From assembly GCA_003996215.1 (NCBI GenBank), contig QJPP01001818.1, forward strand, positions 1 to 64,000: a DNA stretch of 64,000 nt. Direction: 5' to 3'. The number at the start of each line of letters is the position of its first letter. The first letter of the stretch is position 1. This stretch comes from Jaltomata sinuosa. Lineage: Eukaryota; Streptophyta; Magnoliopsida; Solanales; Solanaceae. A model generated the notes under the pieces. It saw only the letters and a list, made by a program, of their open reading frames with translations. It made no database searches and was not told the DNA's origin. A program made the translations under genes and the position numbers. This document shows positions 10,163 to 21,647 of this stretch, in pieces.

Positions 10163-11647
10163 TTAAGCTGATTGGGTAAGTTGGAATTCTTGTACTTCTT
10201 TGATTAGAAGTGTTAAACTGAGGTAAGAAGATCCACCTTCTTCTGTAGCTCTTATTGCCATTTCTCCAAGTTCTTTGGCTCTTTTTCTCCTATCATTTCC
10301 TTCTTTCTCTTTGTCCATCGTTGTTCTTATGGATTTTGTTATTTCTTCCTTGCGCACTTGGACCTCATACTTCTCTTCCTCGCCAAAATGCACAACTTCA
10401 TGACATCCAACACTCACGCCCGTCTTCAAGACATGTACTAAGAATCTCTCATTTAAGAACTGCTCCGCGAATAAAGGCCAAGTGATCATAGGCACACCAG
10501 CACTAATCCCCTCAATGGTCGAATTCCAACCACAATGAGTCAAGAACCCACCAATTGCAGGGTGCGATAGAATTAGTACTTGTGGTGCCCAACCACGGAT
10601 CAAAAGCCCTCTTTCTTTTGTTCTTTCTTCAAATCCATTTTCCAATATCCACTTCTCTATTGGTGTTTGTCTTTCCCCTGATTTTACTACTAAAATAAAC
10701 GGATAACCTGATGCTTCCAGGCCTAAAGTCAACTCCACAAATTGTACAACTGTGGTATGACTAAGGCTTCCAAGACACGCATACACAACAGACTCAGATT
10801 GACAAGAATCAAGCCACTTCTTCAAACACTCTTCTTTGTCAAATGACGCGTTATTCCCTCTCTGCGCTTTATCTAGACTGTCATTGTTACAAAGGGACAA
10901 AGGTCCAATACACCAAACTCTACCATCTTTAAGTTTACGGAATTCATCAACATACCTTTTTTCCAGCTCCGCGAAAGTATTGATTAAAACCCCATAGGCT
11001 CTTTTTTCAGCTGCTCGTATCTTGTCTCGAATATCTTGCACGTAAAGTGTTGGTGCATTGAATGCTCCAGGCAGCTGAGCTTTGGTTACTTCAATTCTAT
11101 CAGGCAAATCAGAGATGACAAAAGGCCCTGATTCAGGAATTTTGTTTTGATCCTTCATGATGTACAAATTATGCATACATAATTGGTTGAAACAACTCAT
11201 TCCATCAAAAATGATTCTTGGAATCTGAAATTTATCAGCTGTCTCAGCTGTCCAAGCAATATGTGTATCAGAAATAATGCAACTCGGCTTAGGCTTCATC
11301 TCAGCAAGTAATTTTTCAGCTTGGTCTTGTAGCATATCGATTGCAGTAAAGAAATTTCTTCGATAAGCCAGACCAGGCAGAACATCCACACTTTCACATC
11401 CCTCTGGCAATCCCGCTTCCTTGGCTGGAAACTGGAGTTCAAGTACCCGAATGAGTAGTCCAGAACCGATGGAACGATCAATTACAGCAGTGAATCGGAT
11501 AGCGTTGAGGGGTGTCATGACTAAAGTGACAGTCACACCTCTCTGTGCTAACAATTTTGCCATGTCCACCATTGGTATGATGTGACTTGCAGCAAGTAAA
11601 GGTATCAAAACAAAGTTTAGCTCTTCTAATCTCGACTCTGAAGCCAT
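10163..11647 (-). CDS. Family-1 UDP-glycosyltransferase, UGT73C-like (copy 2)
   Basis: An intronless enzyme of 494 residues from the ATG at 11645-11647 (MASESRLEELNF). An in-frame ATG 17 codons upstream, at 11698, would add a segment absent from copy 1, and the inner ATG aligns with its start. The catalytic pair is near His22 (AASHIIP) and Asp127 (ISDTHIAWT). The PSPG box runs from WAPQVLILSHPAIGGF to WPLFAEQ near residues 353-396 and has every usual key residue, including the Trp lost in copy 1. The two proteins are very similar along their whole length, showing a recent tandem duplication in the same orientation that carried flanking DNA. It probably glucosylates a plant secondary metabolite or hormone in the cytosol; the acceptor is unknown. 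Confidence 0.95.
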   Translation of the reverse strand: MASESRLEELNFVLIPLLAASHIIPMVDMAKLLAQRGVTVTLVMTPLNAIRFTAVIDRSIGSGLLIRVLELQFPAKEAGLPEGCESVDVLPGLAYRRNFFTAIDMLQDQAEKLLAEMKPKPSCIISDTHIAWTAETADKFQIPRIIFDGMSCFNQLCMHNLYIMKDQNKIPESGPFVISDLPDRIEVTKAQLPGAFNAPTLYVQDIRDKIRAAEKRAYGVLINTFAELEKRYVDEFRKLKDGRVWCIGPLSLCNNDSLDKAQRGNNASFDKEECLKKWLDSCQSESVVYACLGSLSHTTVVQFVELTLGLEASGYPFILVVKSGERQTPIEKWILENGFEERTKERGLLIRGWAPQVLILSHPAIGGFLTHCGWNSTIEGISAGVPMITWPLFAEQFLNERFLVHVLKTGVSVGCHEVVHFGEEEKYEVQVRKEEITKSIRTTMDKEKEGNDRRKRAKELGEMAIRATEEGGSSYLSLTLLIKEVQEFQLTQSA

Positions 11648-11826
11648 TTTTCGTAACAATTGAACTGCAAGATGTTGTGATAAATGATTCAGTTGCAAAT
11701 CAAGAAAGAAGAAAACTGATTTTATAAAAAAAATAGAAAAACAGCCCTGTGCACTAAGCTCCCACTATGCACGGGGTTCAGGGAAGGGCAGAACCACAAA
11801 CTTTAGTACTATTTGTTAAGGTTATG

Positions 11827-11842
11827 ATGTAAGGGCTTACAT
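11827..11842. promoter_or_regulatory. Palindrome shared by both UGT promoters (copy 2)
   Basis: ATGTAAGGGCTTACAT, identical to 9435-9450, lies about 180 bp upstream of the second UGT start codon. The surrounding TTTGTTAAGGTTATG and GCACTAAATTAAT are also shared. Confidence 0.45.
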
Positions 11843-13864
11843 GTGCACTAAATTAATTTGCATAGGTTTCAACAGCACAATTGATTGTTATGTTTCAAAT
11901 GTCGTGGAATCTTTGTCCTATTGTCTTTGTAGCCTCACGTGAAGCTATCCATTACGGCACTTTGATCAACTATTCAAATAAATAACCCAAAAATTCTGAC
12001 CATATGCAACTCGATATTTCATGAGATAAATCAGGTCTCTGTTTCTCTGTGTACATGATATCATGTGATAACTAGTCCATTAAAATATTTTTAAATGCTT
12101 TAAAATAAAGAGAAAATTGCATAAAATACCCCCTAAAGTTGGACCTGATTTAAAAGCAGACACGTAAAGTTTGCAGGGATAGAAACTATTTTGAATGAAT
12201 ATTGTTACTTCCTTTTTAGCTACTTGGGATGGTGAGTTTTTTTTTATTAAAATCATTTTCCTACCTTTTCTCTTTCTATTTTACTTTTTTTTTCCCTTCA
12301 TCTTCTTTTTCATTTATGGGCCGGTGATGGATTTTATCGTTGTGGGTGTTTATTTTCTGACAAAAATGATGAAAAGATAACAAAAAGTGAAAAGGAAAAG
12401 TGGAGAGGGAGATGGTCTGTCAGCCACCATTTTTTCCGGCGAGCAGGCATTTTCCGACGAACAAAAAATGGTGAAATTCCGTTGGTTGCTGAATTCGAAT
12501 GGTGGAAGAAATTATTCTTAAGAGTGAGCTAAAAATTTAGTGAAATTTCAATAAAGAAGATTTATACACAATTATAGAAATCACTCCTATTCCATCTGAA
12601 ATTAGGGGATAATGAATAATTAACTAATGAATTTTAAAAATGACTCCAATTTTTATTTTCTAAAATTACTATAACTAAAATAGCACAAATGGTGGAGTGA
12701 TTCTTATTTTCATTTTTAAAGGTTGAAATTATGTATTAAAAAATCTTTGCAAAGGGCAGGCGAGGGAAGTCAGTTGAAGAAGAAAAAGAATATGAGGGGA
12801 GGGGATTGACTGAAGGAGAAGTACCATGGAGGGGGGAGGTTGAGTAGGAGAGAGAAAAGAAAGTCAAAGCTAAAAGAGAGAAAAAAAAATATAAAGAAAA
12901 ATAAAAAAAACATATTTGTAACTAAATTTACACCTGTCAATCAATAATTGATGTGTGATTAACACTTACTTTAAAAAATTGGGATTGATTTAAAAATGAT
13001 GTAATAATATTAGTTCAAAATAGTTTAATAGGGTAATAGAATTCCCGCAAATTTTAGATGTCTACTTTCAAATCAGGTTCCATTTTAGGAGTACTTTATG
13101 CATTTTCTCTAAAATATACTTTTATTATTAAAAAGTTATTACCTAGTAAAATTATTTTAAACCTTTAGGGTGTGTTCGGTATGAAGGAAAATGTTTTCTA
13201 GAAAATAAGTGGGTTTACTAATTATTTTCTTGTGTTCATAGGTAAGCAAAAATTATTATCTTAAAAGTATTTGTATATAATTTAGACAAATATTGTGTGA
13301 GGTAAGATGGGTAAGTAGGGGTGTGGGATGGGGGAATAAGGGCTAAGGGGGTGGCGTGAATATGAGGTGTCTTAGATCATTTTGCATAGTTCTGGAGCAA
13401 ATTTGAACCTTTTTTCCTTATTAAATTTTGGGCATGTGGCATCAGACTTTACTTATTAGTTCAGTTAAACAATAACGACAGATATAACCCATTTTTGTAA
13501 CCGCAACTACAATAATTGACCTCAATTATTATTAATGGATGACAAAATTTGACCATTTTAAGAAGTGGTAATACAATTGATTGGTGGAGTTGATCATTAG
13601 GAGGAAACTATCATGGCTGACGGTTGCTCTTGTTTTTTGTTTTTCTTTTCCAACTGAAAGATTTATAAAATGTTTCACTTATATCATGACCCACGGTTGC
13701 TCAATCTCATAGAAAAATCATGCAAAGTTTTCCATCAAATTAATCATCTACTTCTCAAGTTTCGTGAATAGCCTGGACATTGAGGAAAATGAGAACGATA
13801 TTTCAGGAATCGGCCTGATTCTATCTATTTTCGTTTCATTTGAAGAAAGGAAGTACCCCAGAGA
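11843..13864. other. Intergenic between UGT copy 2 and ALMT
   Basis: Contains the upstream region of UGT copy 2, a 1-kb element with long terminal inverted repeats (12109-13110), a GGTGTGTTCGGTATGAAGG MITE end near 13168 whose relatives lie near 22500 and 47380, and the ALMT promoter. No gene is seen. Confidence 0.6.
12109..13110. mobile_element. About 1.0-kb element with ~70-100-bp terminal inverted repeats
   Basis: The left end (AGAGAAAATTGCATAAAATA, continuing to about 12207) is the inverse complement of the right end (about 13006-13110, ending GCATTTTCTCT) over roughly 100 bp with small gaps. Both arms carry an ACCTGATTT.AAAG.AGACA segment and an ACTATTTTGAA segment. No transposase is seen inside. 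The flanks are AT-rich and show no convincing target duplication. It is probably a non-autonomous MULE- or foldback-type element; the class is uncertain. Confidence 0.75.
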
Positions 13865-16800
13865 ATGGCAGGGGCCAATGTGGATATTGGGCCATTGAGC
13901 AAAAACTTTCATGAAACAAGCAAAGAGAGATTGCTTCCCAAAAGTTCAGTGTATGGATTGGATGCATCGTTTTACACCGAACATATAGGATTTTGGCGTA
14001 GATTACGCAATCGAATTAATGAAATATGCAGTAATGTTAAACAAGGTTCGATCAAGGCAGTTGAGATGGGTCGTAAGGATCCACGGAAGGTCATTTTCGC
14101 TGCGAAAATGGGTTCAGCTCTTTCCTTAGTTTCGGTTATCATATTCTTTAAAGAACCCTTATCATATATCGGTACATATTCCATTTGGGCCATCCTCACC
14201 GTTGTCGTCGTATTCGAGTTCAGCATAGGTATATTAAAATTTTGTTTCATATTCAAATTATTCAGTATTTATGGAGGAATCTTACAGCCGTTCCCAATTA
14301 GTTTGAGATTGAGGCGTAGTTGATTAAGTCTAGAATAGGTATGTTAAATGTCTGTCGTATTCAAATTATTTGGTATTGAAATGAAACAAGTCCCGATAGA
14401 GCAGAGTGTTCATGGATTTATACGCATCATCCCAGATACGGATAATCCTAACTGGTTTGGGAATGAGGCATAGTTAATTTATTGATCATGTTTACGCAGG
14501 GGTAATAAACACTTATAATGAAATTGATTTATACAAATGCTAGGTGCGACACTTATATATCATGAATCTATGTTTGTATTAGTGTTCCTGGCTGATATCC
14601 ATAATCTAATTGATTTATACAAATGGTAGGTGCAACACTTAACAAAGGGTTCAACAGGGCTTTGGGGACATTGTCTGCTGCAGGACTGGCTTTGGGCGTT
14701 GCTGAATTGTCTGTTATGGCCGGAAAATGGCAGGAGGTTGTGATTGTCGTCAGCATTTTTGTTGCAGGTTTGGTTTGAATCTAGTATATTACGTCAAGAA
14801 TACCTTGAAGTTTTACTTTGCCTTATTAATGATGTGTGAGGAACTTCAGGAACATGGGGTACAATTTCATTTGAAAACTTAGCAAGAGTAGAAGTAAAAA
14901 GAGGGACTTCTTGCTGCTGCGAGTAGAATGTTAAGATCAGACTAGAGAGGAAAAGGAAGTAGAGAAGTCTAAGAATCAGACGTGAATTTTCTTGATAACA
15001 ACTTATACTAAGACTACATGACATACCAAAGAAGCATCAACTAGAATTACCATCTATTTCTTTTCTTATGCATAACCATTAAATGGACAATCAAGTAAAG
15101 TGAATTGTTGCATATGTTTGAGACTAATGCATATCTGATATTCTATTCTTTTACCTTTTATCCTTGGGTGCAAATATGCATGGCTGAGCATCCAACTTGT
15201 GTGCAGCTTTGGTCTTATTACTTTTCTCTTTTGATTCAGGATTTTTTGCAACTTATTTGAAATTGCATCCTGCAATGAAGCAATATGAATATGGATTTCG
15301 GGTGTTCTTGTTGACATATTGTATTGTGCTGGTATCGGGAACTTCGAATTTTTTTCACGCAGCTGTTTCACGATTGTTGCTAATCGGGGTTGGTGCTGGT
15401 GTCTGTTTGCTTATAAATGTTGGCCTCTACCCTATTTGGGCTGGTGAAGATTTGCACAAATTGGTGGTAAAGAATTTTAAGCGTGTTTCTACTTCTTTGG
15501 AAGGTGAGGATTTCCTCTATTCTTATCTTCAATTAGTCTTTGAATTTGCTATCTCCAGGCTACTACTGAACTGATACCTACGACGCTTCTTGTTAGGTTG
15601 TGTCAATGGCTATTTGCAATGTCTTGAATATGATAGGATACCGTCAAAAATTCTTCTTTACCAGGCCTCTGATGACCCTGTGTATAGCGGATACAGGGCC
15701 GCTATGGAGTCAACAAGCCAAGAGGATTCCCTGGTAAACATATTTCATTGATGCTTTATGGTATTTATTTCTTTCTTTTCAAATTGAATGTCCTATTTGA
15801 AATGTTATGAATGTTAAAGATGATAGCTGAAAGTGCTGTGTAATTGTAAATGGTGTATCATGTGGCGACCACTGTTAAGTGCAGCTAGCTTTTGCTGTAT
15901 GGGAACCCCCTCATGGCCGTTACAAGATGTTCAACTATCCGTGGGCTGAATATGTTAAAGTCAGTGGTGCCTTGAGGCATTGCACTTTCATGGTCATGGC
16001 TATGCATAGCTGTATTCTTTCAGAGATACAGGTAAAGCTTCAATCTTCAAACTCCTGCATAACACTATGTGCATCAAACTCTCTTCCTATTTTATTGCAG
16101 ATGCTTTTAAAATCATGGACTTGTTTGAATTAGGTGATTCTTTTTTACTATAGTCTTACCCCAAGAAATGAAGTAAAGATCTCACAGCAGTAATTGGATA
16201 TGATTTATCTAATTGGACATAACTTCCTAAATGCATATTGGTATGCATCCCTTTAGCTATGAAGCAGCTTAGCAATTATGAATAGAGAATTTTAGATATG
16301 TAGTCCGCGCAACTTAGATGTAGTTATAGGTTAGTGTATCGAGGGACAAACTCAAGAACACTAATGTCCAGTTTCCACTTGACTGACCTGTCCTTTAGGC
16401 TTCATGGTTTCATATTAATTTATGCATTTTTTCCTTATTGTAGGCAGCAGCTGAATTGAGGCAGATCTTTTGCAAGGAGATCCAGAGAGTTGGGATTGAA
16501 GGAGCTAAAGTAATACGACAACTTGGAGACAAAGTAGAAAAGATGGAGAAACTTAGCCCTGGGGACCTTCTCGAAGAAGTTCATGAGGCTGCCGAGGATC
16601 TACAACTGTTGATTGACCAAAAATCTTATCTTTTGGTTCAGGTAGAGAACTGGGAAAGTGCAAAACAACCTAACCAGTTTGAAGATCCTGAACATCTTCA
16701 GGAACTGAAAGACAATGAACCTAAAGGCATAGCGACAAACTCCATAAGTGAAGCAACTCTCAATCTAAGGTCTGCTCATACATTGAAACACTTGGATACT

Positions 16801-17094
16801 TATAATCCAAATTCAAGTACGAATGTTTCTGCTGCACAATTGTGTTCCTCTGAAAATGTGTTCAATCAGATGGTGTGGCCTTCACGTCTTTCAATTCTTG
16901 GAGACGTGATTATAAATGAACGTGAAGTACGTACATTTGAAAGTGCATGTCCATTGTCTTTGGCGACTTTTACTTCCTTGTTAATTGAGTTTGTAGCGAG
17001 ACTCCAAAATCTTGTAAATGCATTTAAAGTGCTTAGTGAGAAGGCAAAATTTAAGGAACCCGTAGATGCAGCTGGTGCAGAGGAGGCAGCTTAA
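13865..17094 (+). CDS. ALMT: Aluminium-activated malate transporter family anion channel (ALMT9-like)
   Basis: Six exons: 13865-14228, 14630-14767, 15240-15503, 15597-15733, 15885-16031 and 16444-17094. All introns are GT-AG and join in frame to give 566 residues, normal for the family. The N-terminal half holds about six membrane helices, including AILTVVVVFEFSIG, the RALGTLSAAGLALGVAEL stretch and YEYGFRVFLLTYCI. The conserved WEPPHGRYKMFNYPW motif follows and opens the cytosolic helical domain. The C-terminus has SLATFTSLLIEFVARLQNLV. ALMT proteins are malate and chloride channels. Close agreement with ALMT9 along the exons (WAGEDLHKLVVKNF, CVNGYL..LEYDRIPSKIL) suggests the tonoplast clade, acting in vacuolar anion storage or guard-cell volume change; that placement is by resemblance. 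Intron 1 contains a near-copy of its own 3' splice site. Confidence 0.93.
14524..14641 (+). repeat. Duplicated intron-exon border with decoy splice acceptor in ALMT
   Basis: The 32-bp stretch TTGATTTATACAAATG.TAGG... ending ACTTA at 14524-14555 recurs at 14610-14641 with two mismatches. The second copy is the true 3' splice site of intron 1. Using the first would insert 86 nt, break the frame and reach a TAG next to the true acceptor. Confidence 0.85.
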
Positions 17095-18483
17095 GAAACT
17101 CAGTGTCACAACTTCTATTTGTGCTAATGCTCATCATGAAGATGCTATCAAGCAGCACCTTACTTAGGTAAGTATATGTATATACTCAGTATGAAAGCTA
17201 TTCTTAGGAAGCTGAAGGTACAATTTACTTAGGAGATGATAACAAGTACTACAGTAAGATTTCTATGAGATGTCGAGGAAGTGGATTTTTGTTCTGCAGC
17301 AAGACGAGGAATTCCAGAGCTCGAGATCAAAGAAAACTGATTTGTTCAGCCAAACAAGTGAATTCGTGTAGATATGATTATAGTAGTAATGCAGCTAGAC
17401 ATGAGAACTCTTTTTCCAGATTTCAAAAGGTTATTGTTATGTACTGTTGGGACTTCTTCTTTTTCTGTTGTTGTATATTATCAAAGCTGTAAGGCTTTGA
17501 TGAATTTTGACGAACATTATCTGGAAAATGAAGCGTTGTTATACATGAAATGAAGATAGGTAATTTGTCTTGTAATGTTTTCACATTGAATTGATTATTT
17601 GATACTCTCACCTGATGATTCAAGTCACTTTAGGAATTGAAACATCTTGTAAAATTGGAGAGATCCACCAGAGTAACATAAGCAAAAATGATCTGTTTGC
17701 TTTCCATAATTCTGAGACTGAACCGTTACCTCCTCCTTTCCTCATCTTTACAAGGCCTAATACATTGCAATTTACCCAAGGAGGAACTTGGGGCCTTCTG
17801 GACATGCGATATAAAATTAAGTTGATATGAAATTGAAGTTTTGTTTAGATATGCAATTTGGATATTTTAAGTTGTATTTTTTTTTATAAACATAAAACCC
17901 CCACAAATTGTGAAAACTATCAAATTTTTCTCAATTCTTACATAATCTTACTAAATGGACAAACGATATTTCATAAACAAAATATTGGAATATCCTAAAA
18001 AGCCGCATTGATAAATCACATATCTCAACGTTCCTTTATAAATAAATGTTTGCAATTATAAACTTTCAAACACACATAATTTTATAAAGATTCACTAGTC
18101 AACAATTGTAGCTATTCTTTGATATAATTCTTTCATATGGTACGAATCATCTCTTCATGCCGAGCATGAGTCTTTTTTTTTTATAAAATATGAATTTAAA
18201 GATCAAGTTTTATATTTAAAAAAAATTGAAATCATGATTGGCCGAATCATGTTTTATTGAGAATTTTGGGATATGAAGCCATGATTTCAAACAAAAATAA
18301 AAATATTTGCATCAAACAAATGGAAGTATTTTTTTCATATAAATCTTTACCACTAATAAACATTTTAACGGGGTACACGTACACCTAATATAGCGAAATG
18401 AAATCGAGACGATTGGACTAAAACGCCAATTAAGCAAACTGTCAAAGAAGAAGAGGGAGGCTGGCATTTGTGTCTTTCCAAGA
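17095..18483. other. ALMT 3' region and promoter of the next gene
   Basis: Holds the ALMT 3' untranslated region and an AT-rich spacer leading to the start codon at 18484. No further gene or named repeat is seen. Confidence 0.5.
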
Positions 18484-20334
18484 ATGGCAACTGCTACTGC
18501 TCCATACCAAACTAGCTTCTTGCTTTCTCCTCGCACCACTCCACACTTGACTTATTTCCTATCATCACTACAACTTCAACCTAAAAAGACCAATTTCAAC
18601 ACTTGCCCTTTATCCCCTTTCTCAATCAAGTGTTCATCCCAAAGTCATGGATCTACTGCAGATGATAACTTCTTCCAACAAAACAAAGAATTACATGTCA
18701 GTCCCTCTCTCTCTTTCTCACCCACATATCACATTCTCCTCTTTATTGTCTGACATAATTTATTTATTTTTCTTCTTTTTGTGGGGTAAGAACCAAGAGA
18801 GCAAAGGGTTCTGGAAGAAATGGAAGGTAAAGTAGACCCATTTCCTAATTTTTACTAACTCTGTCCACTTTTACTTGTCAACTGTACTAAAAATAGATAT
18901 GCACGGTTACTTGTCCAGTTTAGAGAATCAACAGATAATTTATCATTTATTAGTTCCTACTTCATCCTTATTATTAACTATAGTCATTTGCCAGCATTTC
19001 GCAAAATATTGAATTTATTATACAAAGGGTGATGTAGTAAAATTATCATTCTGTTTATTGCTCTTAAGAGATGTGTCAAGTCAATACTCGACAACTAAAA
19101 TGGACGGAGGGAGTAGTACATTGTGATTTGGTGAAACTTGCTTTGACATTTGGTTTATTGACACTGTGTGTGTGTGTGTGTTTATCAGGAGAACTCAGCG
19201 GAAATGAGTGCAAAGCTAGCAAAGCTGGGGCTTGCGGCAGTTCTCGCTTATGGTATTATTGATGGTGTCACATACACTAGTTTCTTTGTGCTTGCATTCT
19301 TGGGCTATGAGAAGACTACTGGGAAGAATCCTGCTGCAAATCTCCAAGCTTTGTTGGGGGTAAGTAGTAATTCTTAGCTGCTAATTTTTTTTTCTAAGGT
19401 CATTAATTAGATATGAAATATGCAATTGTTTCTTTATGGCAAATGACCAATTGATAAAGAGGGAAAAGACGGTCTTAGCTTTGGTTTAACGAAATGGAGA
19501 CTTGATTTCCTAGAATAACTTCTCTTTTGAGCCGAGGGTCTATCAAAAACAGTCTCTCTAGTCCACAAAGGTAGGGGTAAGGTCTCGTACATCTTACCCT
19601 CTCCAGAACCCACTTGTGGGATTACACTGGGTATGTTGTCGTTGTTGTGGACTTGATTTCCTAAACTTTTTGGTGCAAAGGTAAAAGTGACCTTATCATC
19701 TAAATGCAATAGGAAATTTGTGTTATTCCCATTTAGGATACTGGATGAATGCTTATAATAGCATTTTCATTTGTAATAGATTATCCACTTCAGGATTTAG
19801 CATACCAAAATTGTCTTTTCCATTTCTTTAGATCAAAGTTAAGACCATTTTTTCCTTTTCACCAAATTGCCTGTTCCGTTATCTTAGACCAAATTCAGTG
19901 TCATTTTTTCCCTATTTACCAAAAAGGGCACCCAGGCCAAACTCTATAACAATATACTAATGAGAATCATTGAGCAACTATTGTGGATCTAGCAAACTCG
20001 AAATTTTCATGGTGCCAATCTGCGCCTTTTTTCCCAATTCGACATGTGCTGTTTTAATTTGCCCATGTGCATTTTCATTTTTCCTTTTCTCAAAAAACAC
20101 TATTCATAACGGCAGATTATAATCGCGATGTGGACGGGAAATAATGTGACAAGGCCATTTAGGGTTGCAGGAGCAGCTGCTCTGGCACCTGCCATTGACA
20201 AAGGATTAAAGAGAATACAGAAATATTTGAACTTTCCAAGTCTTGTATATGCTTTTGCTTTAGTGGTGACTATAGTTGCCGGGACATGTTTCACCATTAT
20301 TGGCTTACTCATCCTTTCAAGATGGGGAAAGTGA
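18484..20334 (+). CDS. Probable plastid-targeted membrane protein, unknown function
   Basis: Four exons: 18484-18696, 18791-18826 (only 36 nt), 19189-19359 and 20116-20334. All lie in phase 0 with GT-AG borders and give 212 residues. The first 45-50 residues are rich in Ser and Thr and poor in acidic residues (MATATAPYQTSFLLSPRTTP), like a chloroplast transit peptide. Two hydrophobic spans follow: about residues 94-121 (LGLAAVLAYGIIDGVTYTSF then FVLAFLGY) and about 183-207 (LVYAFALVVTIVAGTCFTII then GLLIL). Between them is a conserved-looking basic stretch, MWTGNNVTRPFRVAGAAALA. I do not recognise the family with confidence. Predicted location: a chloroplast membrane. The micro-exon is the weakest part of the model. 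Intron 2 carries a Stowaway-like MITE and intron 3 a SINE. Confidence 0.8.
18859..19113. mobile_element. Stowaway-like MITE in intron 2 of the plastid-protein gene
   Basis: Ends CTCTGTCCACTTTTACTTGT and AAATGGACGGAGGGAG are imperfect inverted repeats of Stowaway type. TA follows the right end; the left TA is not preserved. No coding capacity. Confidence 0.7.
19162..19181 (+). repeat. (TG)n microsatellite beside a splice acceptor
   Basis: A run of about nine TG dinucleotides ends a few bases before the intron 2 acceptor (TTTATCAG|GAG), where a polypyrimidine tract would normally sit. Confidence 0.85.
19513..19649 (+). mobile_element. TS-type SINE with 14-bp target duplication
   Basis: About 137 bp, ending in TTG-type repeats, with the Solanaceae SINE core GAGCCGAGGGTCTAT and CCCACTTGTGGGATTACACT. 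It is bounded by exact repeats GACTTGATTTCCTA at 19499-19512 and 19650-19663, proof of retrotransposition into intron 3. Confidence 0.93.
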
Positions 20335-21614
20335 AAGATTGTACCCATAATTTAGCTGGATATTCTTTGTAATCTGTCAAGTGTTACTTGTATCATTGAG
20401 ATAGTCCTCTGACTATATAATTTTTCCATTTATATGGTCTTGTGAAAGTAGTCGGAAACGTGTGTTTAGTTATTAAACAAATTTCTAAAGCTAAGAGTTA
20501 CTTAAATGAATGACAAGTTGATGCCATTAGATTTCTGTTTCTTTGCAAAAATAAATTCCCAAAGAAAAGGTTAATTGAAAAAATAAATTTCCTGTAGTGC
20601 CTGTTCCTACTTTTCCATTTATATTACAGGTATTTTTGCTTCTTGCACCTACTCTGTTGTTGTTCTTCTGAAGTAGTCTTATAAGTAGGTAACTTGAAGT
20701 ACAATTTGATGAAGTCCAGGTATTTTAGGTTGCTGCCTTATTGGGTTGAAAATCAAACCTAATCTTTGTCTCATAGTTCCTTCTGTAGTAGATATGCATT
20801 AGTAGAGGGCTAGAGGCTGTGTTGGATCACCATCCAGCATCCAAGACACATAAATATGTACACTCAAATCAAAATAGTTTTCTAAACTTGTAAACAGGAT
20901 TTTAAGTATTTTATATCTGGTTGAAGCTTTAGAGGAGAGTTGTAGATCGCAATGGTAGATCTCAGACAGCATAGGCATGCCACAAGCAGTGACTAGATAA
21001 ACCTTATACCATATCTAATCTGTTACACAGATAAACAGAATTGCTGATATCCTAATCATGCTCGCTTTCGACCTGTGAACAAATCTTTTCCTAGGTTAAG
21101 GCATTACTGAGCACAGCAGGAGGGCATCTGAAATCAAACTTCCCATCTCTCATAATAAAACATAGAGTGCTCGTCATGTAACAAGGGAAGTATCTTTTTT
21201 CTCACTTCACTAAACTTTGTGAAATTTGTGAAGTAAAGCAAGGCTTCAAAATGTAGCCTAGAAATATATCATACTTTTGCACAGAACTGCCTATCCGTGC
21301 AAGACACAGTGAGTTAAGGCGATGTATCCTTCTTCAACATGTACTTACCTTTGGCTGTTAATATACACTTCCTCCCACCATATACAGAATTTTTGACATT
21401 CGTTGACTTACTGAGTACCATTAAAAAGTCTAGCTAAGAGTGCACATGGTATTGCATACTACCCGGTGCTTGCAGGTCTAATTGGTGCCTTCTCTCCAAC
21501 AATTGCTTCAGTCAATGTTATTCTTAGGCCCACACTCCCAAGTTCTACTGTCAAGAAAGAGGCGAAGTGCATGTATTTAGCTTCTAAATGGAATTCCTAA
21601 GACTAAGACTAGTA

Positions 21615-21647
21615 CAACAACAACATACCCAGCATAATTCCACACTT
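21615..21647 (-). mobile_element. 33-bp SINE 3' end with 15-bp target duplication
   Basis: CAACAACAACATACCCAGCA and the next 13 bases are the extreme 3' end of the TS-type SINE in reverse. Exact repeats AGACTAAGACTAGTA flank it at 21600-21614 and 21648-21662. This is a severely 5'-truncated insertion. Confidence 0.85.

Noticed and set aside
11648..11698. 17-residue N-terminal extension of UGT copy 2
   Set aside because: Not present in copy 1 and outside the conserved UGT N-terminus; the inner ATG aligns with the paralogue.
13972..14256. Antisense open frame across ALMT exon 1
   Set aside because: Mirror of a conserved coding exon, without features of its own.
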